64,000 nt of DNA from positions 30,846,215 through 30,910,214 of the forward strand of contig CM070561.1 of NCBI GenBank assembly GCA_036346405.1, given 5' to 3'. Position 1 is the stretch's first letter; every line of letters starts with the position of its first letter. Source of the stretch: Phyllostachys edulis. Taxonomy: Eukaryota > Streptophyta > Magnoliopsida > Poales > Poaceae. The translations under genes were made by a program, and so were the position numbers. Under the pieces are notes generated by a model that made no database searches, had not been told where the DNA came from, and saw only the letters and a program-made list of their open reading frames with translations. Of this stretch, positions 23,639 to 33,728 are shown piece after piece.

Positions 23639-25436
23639 TCAAAAATCATTTCGATCATAAGTTGGAGCCTGAAGCTCATCATCTAGATCCTCATGTTCAT
23701 CTTCATCAATTTCTTGCTCATCTTCTTGAGGATTAACATTCAGTCGTTCTAAAAATTCCAAATCTTTTGGATTTGTTATCTCATCTAAGATCAATGGAGG
23801 AGTAATTTCGAAGTCATCCCCTAAGTCAATGACAAAGGTGCCATGCAAACCATCCTCCTGGCAGAACTCCATTTGTTGAGTTGGTCCTTCAGGGGGGGGG
23901 GTCAAATCACCATTGCTGTTATTCAGAGGAATATATCCTTGTGGAGCTACATGATATACAACCAACCATTCCAATAGATCCACTGGTCTTACGGGTATGG
24001 CGGTAATAGACTGTAACCCGACTTGCCATGACAAATGGATCAAAATTTGAAAGCCTAGATGTGTGCTTGACCTCTACCAAGCCCAAATTTTCAGTACGCC
24101 TAACTCCATTAGGTGTTGGATCAAACCAACGGCAATCAAATAAAACCAGCTCAAGCTGTATGCTGCCTTCCCAAGTAATCTTTGAAATGTCTTCAATAAC
24201 ACCATAGTACTCTAGCACATTGTTGTTGTCGTGATAACTAGACACACACACACACACACACCACTATTGGTTGTAGTCAATCCAGATTTCTCACTCTCAT
24301 ACTTTGATGAACGGAATCTATATGCATTCACATCATACCATCCATAAGTGGTAACTCTACTGCGAAAACCATACGACATTTGGCGTAAAGCATTAGGAAT
24401 GGTAGATGACTTCATGCACTGCAAGTAGGCAATTACTTGCATTAGTTTCAGATTGCTACAAAGATAATTTTTAGGTTTTTCAAGTTCCAGCGTTTAAGAT
24501 AATTACTTGAGTTTTGAACCAATCGAAAAAATTGGGTCCATGATGCATAGGACGGCCTGATTTCCAACCATTTAACCTCAACTCCTGAAGTTGCTTTTCA
24601 GTTGGTTTCATTCTGCTCCTCCATTGTTCTTTAGAAAATTTACTACATGAACAAGATTAGTTAGAATGATGCAAATATAATTATAGAAAAGTGAGTTAGG
24701 TTGCATAGCTTAAGCACATACTCAAAGAAACCATCCATCTTCGATAAGTTCCTCAGTATGTACAAGAAGGCAACTTTGTACTCTTCTATTGTGAGATCAC
24801 AACAACCCTGAGGACTAATGCATCGACCTGGGTATTGGAATATGTCAAGGTCGCATGAACTTTGAAATGTAGAGGCACCATCATCGTACCGAGGTGCCTT
24901 GTTTCTAATTGACTGAACTTTCGGGTTAAAATATAGTGATAGAAAATTTGTAGCCTCCTCAACTAGGTAAGCCTCAACAATAGAACCCTCAACTCGAGCC
25001 TTATTCCGCACTTTCTTCCTAAGTTTTTGTATATACATAAAAGGATTAGACAATTAATTAGATGTATTGTTAAGCTAGAAAGAAAAAAATAGTGGAAGTA
25101 CTTGTGTTTACCTCTCATATGGATACATCCAGTGGGCGTGAACAGGGCCACCTAGTCGAGCCTCATAAGGAAGATATATGATTAGATGTTGCATAGGATT
25201 AAAGAAATCAGGAGGAAATATCTTCTTTAATTTGCATAGAAGCACTGCAGCATTCTATTCTAGTGAGACTATGATATCCTTGCTTATCTCTTTAGCACAC
25301 AACTGCCTATAGAAAAAACTAAGCTCAGCCAAGCATAGCCATATATTCTCCAGAAGGAACCCACGAAATGCAACTGGGAGCAAGCGTTCCATGAATATAT
25401 GGAAGTCATGGCTTTTGAGGCCAAAAATCTTCTCTG
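23639..25436 (-). pseudogene. TNP2-like CACTA transposase, C-terminal half only
   Basis: - strand exons in coding order: 25430-25150 (KIFGLKSHDFHIFMERLLP, DUF4218 domain), 25053-24724 (LRKKVRNKARVEGSIVEAYL ... LTIEEYKVAFLYILRN ... MDGFFE, then a GT donor), about 24645-24505 (EQWRSRMKPTEKQLQEL, HHGPNFFDWFKTQ), 24440-24250 (YDVNAYRFRSSKYESE, TTTNSG), 24235-24030 (LELVLFDCRWFDPTPNGVRR, DUF4216 domain) and a very acidic tail ending at 23639. The family transposes CACTA elements by cutting at the termini. The catalytic transposase_21 domain, which should lie upstream, is absent: similarity stops abruptly at 25436 where a repeat block begins. A CA microsatellite has expanded inside the coding region. 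Not functional. Confidence 0.85.
24242..24263. repeat. CA microsatellite inside the transposase coding region
   Basis: About 11 CA units; on the coding strand they give Val-Cys repeats just after TTTNSGV, where related proteins have ordinary sequence. Confidence 0.8.
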
Positions 25437-28400
25437 AAATTTTTTATATTTTTATAATTTTATTTGCTATTTTTAACTAACTCATGTGAATTCCAATTGA
25501 GGTGAACCAAGTTATTTTGGTCTTATAATTTTATTTTCTATTTATCTATGTAATTCTTATCTCCAAACTTGAGGAGGAGGGATTCATTCTCACTTCAAAA
25601 GAAACTCCAAAACAAAAACAAAAGTAAATGCTTGTAAACAACCCTGAGAAATAATTTAATCAAATAGTAGATTAATTATCTTGAATTAAAATATTTTTGG
25701 TCAAATTTTTAGAAATCGGTTTGACCTTAACAAATTTGTATGTTCTTATTTAAACCTAGTCGGTTAAGAATTTTAAATTAAGTATTTGAATCATGAACAA
25801 TAAGTTTTCAAAATTTATATGGGATCTATATCATCTCAGTACCTTCTCTGAAAATGTTCATATTTTTATAATTTTATTTGCTATTATTAACTCCCTACTT
25901 AAACGTGAATCATCTGAGTTGCACGCGAGCCGTTGGATTTGAATTGGACTGTCCAAATCGATTGGGCCTTTCGGACCGTCCGAACGACCAACGCGATCTG
26001 GACCGTTAGATCTTAATCGGGTCATATGTATCGATTGGGTCATTCGGACCGTGCGAACAGCTCACTCAATCAGGACTGTTGAATCGCGATCGGACTGTCC
26101 AAAATAAAATAACTTCAAAAATGCATAACTAATTCATAGTAACTCCAAATCAAGTGAAACCAATTTTCATAATTTTATTTTTAAGTGAACTTTAATTTGG
26201 AATAGGTTTAAAACTTATCTCTATCCCAGAAATTATAGTTTATGGAAATTAATCCAAAACTAAATGTTTTTTACACTACAAAATGCTTTTAACTTTGGAA
26301 ATTCATAACTAACTCATGTGAACTCCAATTGAGGTGAACCAAGTTATTTTGGTTTTATAATTTTTTTTTATTTATCTATGTAATCCTTATCTCCAAACAT
26401 GATGAGAAGGGATTCATTCTCACTTGAAAAGAAACTCCAAAACAAAAACTAAAGTAAATGCTTGTAAACAACCCTGGAAAATAATTTAATCAAATAGTAG
26501 ATTAATTATCTTGAATCAAAATATTTTTTCTCAAATTTTTAGAAATCAGTTTGACCTTAACAAATTTGTATGTCCTTATTTAAACCTAGTCAGTTAAGAA
26601 TTTTAAATTAAGTATTTGAATCATGAACAGTAAGTTTTTAAAATTTATATGGGATCTACATCATCCCAGTAGCTTCTCTGAAAAATTTCATATTTTCATA
26701 GTTTTATTTGCTATTTTTAACTCCCTAGTGAAACCTGAATCATCTGAGTTGCGCGCGAGCCGCTAGATTTGAATCAGACTGTCCAGATCGATTGGGCCAT
26801 TCGAACCGTCCGAACAGCTCACTCAGTCGAGACCATCGAATCGCGATCAGACGGTTCAAAATAGAATAACTTGAAAACTGCATAACTAATTCAAAGTAAC
26901 TTCAAATCAAGTGAAACCAATTGTGATAATTTTCTTTACTTTAATTTGGAATAGGTTTCAAACTTATCTCTATCCCAGAAATTATAGTTTTTAAAATTAA
27001 TCCAAAGTCAAATATTTTTACACTACAAAATGCTTTTAACATTGCAAATTCATAACTAATTCATGTGAACTCTAATTGAGGTGAACCAAGTTATTATGGT
27101 CTTATAATTTTATTTTCTATTTATCTATGTCATCCTTATCTCCACCACTATTCAGTTTGACCTTATGAAATTTGTATGTCCTCATTTAAATCTTATCGGT
27201 TTAAATATTTTAAATTAAGTATTTGATTCATGAACAGTAAGTTTTCAAAATTTATATGAGATCTATATCATTCCAGTAGCTTCTTTGAAAAGTTTTATAT
27301 TTTTATAATTTTATTTGAAATTTTTAACTCCCTAGTGAAACCTGAAATCAGTTTGAACTTAAGAAAAACCTATGTTCCTATTTAAACCTTTGCAGTTAAG
27401 GATTTTGAAATAAGTATTTAAACATTGAATAGTGAGTTTTCAAAATTTATATGGGATCTATATCATCCCAGTAGCTTCTCTGAAAAATATCATATTTTTA
27501 TAATTTTATTTGATATTTTTAACTCCCTAGAGAGGCTGACGAGTGGACCAGGGCTATCAGTCTCAGTGGCGAAACAAAACAGTTGGCTCAAACGAATGTG
27601 GATGGTCTGATCGCAAATGAATGGCCCAGATTGAGTGGGGTGTTTGGACGGTCTGAATGACCCAACTCAGAATGACCGTGCGATCAAAATCCAACAGTCA
27701 CGAAAAGTCGCGTGCTTTAGTTTCAAACGAATGAAAAAGTGGCGCCGTTGGATCTGGATTCAACGGTTAAGATCAACAGGCTGTTCGGACGGTCCGAATG
27801 GCCCACTTGATCTGGACAGTCCGATCTAGATCCAATGGTCCAAAAGCAATTCGCATTCGGACGGTTCGAATGACCCAATTGATCTTGGCGGTTGATTTTA
27901 AATCTAACGGCTCGCGTGCATTGGGCTTTACCATTTGGAAAATGGCACGGCCTGATTAAAATGTGAATGGTCTGATTGAAAATCGATGGCCCAGATTGCA
28001 TGGAGCGTTCGGACGGTTCGAACGTCACAACGGATCTGATTCGTCTGTTTCAAATCGAACGGTGGAGATCGTGTGGGCCAAAAAGATCTGAGCGGTTCGT
28101 TTTAGATCGAACGGCTCACGTGTAACCTGGAGGTTAAGCTGAGTATTTTGAACATGGCTCGGGTCGGTCCGATTAGCAAGGTTGGGTCTAACCAAGTCGC
28201 TAGGGTTTGAGTCGCTACAGTGCCAAGAGGCTTAGGCTGGGTCTAGGGTCAACTAGAATTAAAATCAAACTTCAAAAGTTTGACCGGAGGTTTAAAAATA
28301 TCAAATAAATTTATAAAAATACAAAAATTTTCATAGAAGCTACTGGGATGATATATGTCCCATATAAATTTTGAAAACTCACTATTCAAGGTTTAAATAC

Positions 28401-28640
28401 TTATTTTAAAATCCTTAACCGTAAAGGTTTAAATAGGAACATAGGTTTTTCTTATGTTGAAAAAAATCGTATTAATTTGTGAAAAATAATCTAGTGTTTG
28501 ATAAAAATACTTCCCAAGCTTCAATACAAGCATTAACTTGTATTTTTATTTGAAGCTTCAGGACAAGTTTGAAATTAGGGTTTGGAAATGAGGTTTTAAA
28601 AAGTAACAACTTATGCACATGCTCTTAAAAATGACAAATA
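25437..28640. repeat. Tandem plus inverted repeat block inside the CACTA element
   Basis: A unit beginning aactaactcatgtgaa is found at 25475, 26307 and 27054 (spacing 832 and 747 bases; the third copy is internally shortened). Each full unit includes the phrase tatatgggatctatatcat and a GC-rich part with rounds of ggaccgtccgaac. A further partial copy at 27348-27520 is repeated inverted at about 28294-28465 with roughly 90 percent identity, so 27.35-28.47 kb could fold into a long hairpin. No coding similarity. The block replaces the N-terminal half of the transposase gene. It may be LTR-derived (its right edge reads ggctgttaca near 28687) but the family is not identified. Confidence 0.7.
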
Positions 28641-28744
28641 TGATATGACATGCATATTATTACTGTTCACTAACTTGAGGCTGTTACACATCCAAACGCT
28701 AGCTACCCAAATTTTTTCGCGCGAACACACGAAGTGCAGGAATT

Positions 28745-28980
28745 TTCGAACAATTAACCTGACGATTTTAACCATCAGGAAAATATATTATATTGATGGT
28801 TCTATTATAACCGTCAGGAAATTTAGAATTTTGCTGAGGGGGTTACTATTCCCGTGACCAAAATAGTATAACTTGACGGTCGTTGTGGGCCCGTTAGCAT
28901 AATTTGGGTAAACGTGATGGTCAGAGCGGGCCTGTCAGCGTAATTTGTGGCCCTCAGGTTTGCTCTGTTTTCTAGTAGTG
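28745..28980. repeat. Right terminal and subterminal repeats of the CACTA element
   Basis: Same organisation as 522-706, for example ataaccgtcaggaaattt and gtgaccaaaatagta, ending ttttctagtagtg. Confidence 0.85.
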
Positions 28981-29153
28981 CCTCTTCAGAATTTGAAAAC
29001 AAACAACATGTGTTAAATGTTAACACTATGTGCAGTCACCTTTTACACTTGGCGTTTTACTAACCGATAGGGTTGAGCAGGGATGTGTACTCAAATATAT
29101 TTTGAACAGAAAAAAGGGGAAGAAAATAGCAAAGTAAGTCAAAACCAACATAC

Positions 29154-29283
29154 ACATCTCATCAATTCCTCATTCAACTTCAACATATCCTCCATTGATG
29201 TAAAGGCGATCTCCATATCAAGTTGTGTAAACTTTGGTTGTCTGTTTGCACGCAGATCTTCATCTCAGAAGCACATGTTATGA
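29154..29283 (-). pseudogene. Aspartyl-tRNA synthetase, upstream exon with motif 2, stop codon in place of arginine
   Basis: The - strand reads C-F-stop-DEDLRANRQPKFTQLDMEIAF then TSMEDMLKLNEELMRC, followed by a GT donor at 29153-29152. This is the motif-2 region of AspRS (C-F-R-D-E-D-L-R), and its last residues join in phase to the IFQEVGD exon at 18205, now 11 kb away because a CACTA element sits in the intron. The conserved arginine codon CGA has become TGA. The 5' splice border is unclear: the residues before CF do not match the expected Y-Q-I-A-R. No earlier exon (anticodon-binding domain, motif 1) is found up to 29879 or to the right of the Sire-type element. Very probably a pseudogene. 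Confidence 0.8.
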
Positions 29284-29879
29284 AGCAGCTCAGTGAACCA
29301 AGAAAATCATGCAAAGCAGCTTTTCAGAGAAGTGGTTAATTGGTTCAATAATATTATATGCCAACAGAAGTATGCCACACAAAATAACAATGTCCTCTCC
29401 TATGATTATCGCACATGAGATTATCGCACACACGTAGCCATTTTCTTATCACAAGTGGGGATAAACAATCTCACTCATTTATTAAAGAAAGCATCGACAC
29501 ATATCCCTATTTATATAATCTGACTACCTCATCGAAACCATGAAAACTGTACAAACAGTGCACAATAAACAATTTGCATGCCAATCATGATCGAAGGAGA
29601 TGATCATACTTACTTCCAAGCTTCTATGGTCAGCAAATGAACTTTTTTTGTGTCTTGTGGTTCTTCTCCAACTCAAGAAACAACAGACACCCTACTCCAT
29701 CAACAGAACATAGAAAAAATTACTATTCACCCTCCACAATAAACTCTATAACACACAAGAATCCTACTTACTTCCACTCTATCTTGTCAGCAACCTTCTC
29801 TCAGTTCTCTGGATATCTTTTTAGTTCTTCTCCAACCCAAGGATCAGCAAAAACACTTCCACCGAACCAACAAACGAAG
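29284..29879. other. Flank between the synthetase exon and the Sire-type element
   Basis: AT-rich sequence, presumably synthetase intron. A phrase around ttacttcca..ct and ggttcttctccaactcaag / agttcttctccaacccaag recurs about 170 bases apart (near 29610-29680 and 29770-29840). Ends with the target duplication cgaag (29875-29879). Confidence 0.5.
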
Positions 29880-31716
29880 TGTTAGACCAGGGGGTTTTTT
29901 GGTCATGTTATTTGATGATGAACACATTGACAATAGAAAGTCTTAGTCTTGGCGTTTAATGAAGAATACATTGTCTTTCGGACATGCTTGTGATCTTAGG
30001 TGTTGACATGGTTTGTAATAGCTTTTTAGTGCCTTTGTTTTATATGGAAATCAGCCTTTGTCGGGTTTTGCGGTAGTACTGGCATTGTGGCCACGGTACT
30101 ACCATCGGGCGCTACAACCACAAGTGACGCGCGGTATTACCGCAAGTCACTTGGGTCTCGACGTGTGATAGCGAACCGTTAGATCTTGATCAGACGGCTC
30201 ATATTGAAGAAGAACGTTCGGATCGTCCGAAAGTGATAGGTCATATTATCCTTTGGATTGAAATCAGACGGTGGTTATCGAGAGGGACGTTCGGACTTTG
30301 AACAGTACTCCAGATCCAACGGTTTTGACACACGGTCCGAACGGCCAAGTCAATCTAGAGTGTCCACGTGGCAGGGCATGTGATTCTGAGTCTTTTGCGC
30401 GTTTCAGTTGAGCGGTAGTACCGCTTGGGAAATGGCGGAAGTACCGCGACTCGGTAATACCATTTTTTAGATGGCGGTTGCAAAATTCCAGAGAAAGTGT
30501 TTTTGAGAGTTTTGAGCTCAAGTGAAAAATGGTAGTATCGCAGTCATGGAGCGGTACGACCGCAGTTCGGTATTTCCGGTTTTTACATGGCGGTTTGAAA
30601 ATTTCAGAAGACATGTTTTTTGGATACTTGGATTTCATTGGAAAGCGGTAGAACCGCAGCTTTGAAGCGGTACAACCGCAGATCGGAGTACTATAGTTTT
30701 AACTACGATAGTACCGCAAAATGGTATGATCGCAAGGTTGCGTATGGATTTTCCAGAGAGGTTATTTTGGGGAGTTTTTGATGACTTTGAGAATCGGTGT
30801 TCCGATGTATTTTGAGCGGTACGACCGCTGGGCGGTAGTACCGGACCAAACATGGAGTTTCGACCGATTGTGTTCTGTTAATTTGCCGTCTTGGGGATTT
30901 TGCTAAAGGTTGTTAAGCTTTTGAGCTTTAGTTGATTGCATGATGCATGATAGTGTTTATGTGTGTGAGTAAGCTAATGGTTGGTCAAGATTGGAAAACT
31001 TGTGCCCGGATTTGTGTTTCTTTGATCTTTGCATGTGCAGGATGAGCGTGAAGACAACCATGGTCGGTGACGAGGAGGACCCGGACTAGGATGGGGGTTT
31101 CTGAGGTCTAGGAGGTCGTGGATGTCACAAGATGGTTGGGATTACGCTGGAGCACGTGGAGATCAAAGGTGGTGCACGGTGAAGCTTTGGGAGGCGGATT
31201 CCTAAAGGCTTACAACGTGAGGAGATATGGGAGGTTCTGGTTTTGGAAAGTCTTAGAAATTTGGAAAAACCCGTGTTGGTAAGGGTTTCGGGTCCCTTGA
31301 TTTTCAGAGAGATCTCTGCTTATAAAAAGAGGCAGAATAGGGTTTCGTTGCAGAGGGGCTTTTGCATGAGCTTTGAAACCGTAGCTTTCACACTGGTTTG
31401 TTACGATGCTTTTGCAGGAGCTTGAGAGGTCCTTCGATTGAGGGCTTGTGAGGGGTGCTTGCGGAGCACTTTGTAGACACAAATTAAGATAGAGAAATAA
31501 AGTTCAGATTTGTTCTACTTTGTCTCTGGATTGCTGTGTTTGAGTTGTGCGCTGAAGAGCTTCTTGAAGTGGTCATTGGAGAGGTTCTGTAGAGGTTCTC
31601 CGAGAGAATTCCGAGGAGGTCACAGGTGTTTCAGCGCGTAGGTGCGAGATCGGATTTGGAGGTCAATTTGCTGCAATCATTCAACCCCCACTTCTGATTG
31701 CCATTACGATCCTACA
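29880..31716 (+). repeat. 5' LTR of the Sire-type element
   Basis: 1837 bp. Contains a TATA box, tataaaaa, at 31321-31328, and between 30411 and 30845 about eight near-palindromes of the form gcggtaNNaccgc (for example 30412, 30546, 30644, 30813). Confidence 0.9.
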
Positions 31717-31718
31717 AG

Positions 31719-31730
31719 TGGTATCAGAGC
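31719..31730 (+). other. Primer-binding site, initiator methionine tRNA
   Basis: tggtatcagagc, two bases after the LTR end; the standard Copia primer site. Confidence 0.95.
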
Positions 31731-31739
31731 AAAGTTGCA

Positions 31740-33728
31740 ATGGCATCAGGTTGAGATCGCTTCTTAGGTAAGCCACCGTATTTCGATGGATCAGATTATA
31801 TCTACTAGAAAACACGCATACAAGCACAAGGTAATGTTATTTGGCAAAAAGTTGAAAGTCCTTATGAAGTGCCTGCTGTTATTACTGCCAATAATACTAC
31901 TGATGTTGAAGCTAATGCTAAAGCTAGAAATATATTGTTGCAAGGTTTAAGTAGAAACGAGTTTGTCAGAATTGCTAATATTAAGTCTGCTAATAAAATT
32001 TGGACTACTCTTGCTGATTATCATGAAGGATCTAAATCTGTTAAAGGTGTTCGTTAGAATCAATTTAAAAAGGAGTATTCTAAATTTGAGATGAAACCAG
32101 GAGAATCAGTAGATGCTCTTTTTGATCGGTTCAATAAAATTATTAGTGATTTACAATCTGTTGATGTTATATACTCTGATTCTGATAATGCTTGCCAAAT
32201 TTTGAATGCCTTGGATATGACTGTCTGGGAGGTGCTAGTCACTACTATCAATCATTCTGTTAACATGGAAACACTCACCTTAAATGATCTTTACTCCCAG
32301 ATGAAAATAAATGAGATTGATATTTTGGCCAGGATAAATAAGTCCAATACTTTGGGTTTAGTGACTAACCAAAATGACAGTACCTCTAGTTCTTCTAGTG
32401 TTTCCTTGTTGGCTTTGGGATCTATTTCAGATGAACAATTAGAGGAGATTCTAGAAGAACAACTTGTACTCTTCTCCAACAGGGTAACCAAAGTAATTAA
32501 CAACATCAGATCAAGGAGGAGAGGTGGTCCAATTAGATGCTATGAATATGGTGAGCTAAACCACATAAAGGTGAATTGTCCCAAGCTGAGAAGCAAGGAG
32601 GCCAAATATGACAAAGTACCAACTCGTCGTTCTAAATTCAAGATTGATTCAAGCAAGAAGCAAAATTATCGTAAAGTGGTCAACAAGGTACTTTCAGCAC
32701 TTGATGAGATTGGATTGAGTGATGTTGATTCTGGAAGCGACAATGAGGACAATGGCAAGAAGGCAAAGGAGGTGGACTTCACAGGGATGTGCTTTATGGT
32801 AAGTAGTGAAGAGCTTAACAGTGATGACCTCTATAGTGATCCTGATGAGGTAAAACCCTCTTATACAGATTTATCTCGTGTTGTGCTTAAGTTGATAAAT
32901 GAGCTTAAAAAATATAAAAAGAAAGTAAAGAAACATGATCTTGTTGTTGAAAACTTAAATTCTGAAATTGATAGGCTTAAGGCATCTATTCCTGATGATG
33001 AATCCTGTGAGTCTTGTCAAGTTTTGCACACTGAATTAGAGACTGCTAGGTCAATTCATACTAAATTTGAAAAGTTGAAACTGGTTCATGACTCTTGTGA
33101 TGATAAGCTAAAACTTGCATATAATAAAATTAAAAAGCTTAAGTCTAGTTCTACTTGTTTAGAGTCAAGTATATCAAATACTCAAACTAAAACTTGCTCT
33201 AACTGTGAATTGCTAAAAGCTAGACTGAATTCATCTCAGGAATCTATACAACAGATGCTTTATCATGAGACACTCTCTTGCACTAATTGTCCTAAGCTTA
33301 GCACTGAAATAGAAGCTTTGACTAGACAACTAAATAAGTTTGCTGAAAAAGAAAGATTGGCTCAGTCTAGTGCTTCTAAGAAAACTGTGTATGAATCTGT
33401 TAAATGCACAATCTGTCCTACATTGACTAAAGAAAATGAGTACCTTAAGGACACTTTGGAGAGATTCTCCTTTGGTAAGAAAAATTTGAACATGATTCTA
33501 GACAGATCAAAAGTGAGTGTTAAAAGTCAAGATCTAGGATTTAATTTTGTTGAGCACTCCAAGAATCATCCTCCCAATATTCTTAAGCTTCTTGAACCTA
33601 GAAAAATTGGAGTAGAATCTGAACCTAAACAAGTGATGTTTAAATCTACTGGTTTTGCAAAGGACCCGTCTACCAAAGTGAGTATTGTAAAAGGAAAAAC
33701 TGTAACTTCTTATCAAGACAAATATTAG
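31740..33728 (+). pseudogene. Gag of the Sire-type element, four in-frame stops
   Basis: One frame runs from ATG 31740 and is interrupted by TGA at 31752, TAG at 31806 and TAG at 32055, then stays open to TAG at 33726-33728 and resumes in the same frame with a zinc knuckle. It shows the gag block (KIWTTLADYHEGSKSVKG, SVDALFDRFNKIISDL), a zinc knuckle at 32538-32579 reading CYEYGELNHIKVNC in which the second cysteine is tyrosine, and a Lys/Glu-rich predicted coiled coil from about 32880 to 33480. Four C-x-x-C pairs (CESC, CSNC, CTNC, CTIC) punctuate the coiled coil. A second knuckle, CTHCGKEGHLVQFC, follows the 33728 stop and is intact. Gag would form the virus-like particle. Confidence 0.85.

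Larger units (their letters stand above)
18381..28980 (-). mobile_element. Complete CACTA (En/Spm-type) transposon, defective
   Basis: Starts cactactcc at 18381 and ends ctagtagtg at 28980; flanked by the 3-bp duplication cct (18378-18380 and 28981-28983), the hallmark of CACTA insertion. The first 480 bases and the last 235 are filled with short subterminal repeats of the accgtcaa / cctgacggt type, the presumed transposase-binding region. The genes read on the - strand: a TNP2-like transposase without its catalytic N-terminal part and a second, En/Spm-type (Ptta) protein. 25.44-28.64 kb is an unrelated repeat block. It lies in an intron of the aspartyl-tRNA synthetase remnant. Could still be mobilised in trans if an intact relative exists; the left terminus has drifted (CACTACTCCAAAT against CACTACTAGAAAA). 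Confidence 0.9.

Noticed and set aside
31719..31730. tRNA-like sequence
   Set aside because: This and similar sites (51078, 57771) are retrotransposon primer-binding sites, not tRNA genes; no cloverleaf is present.
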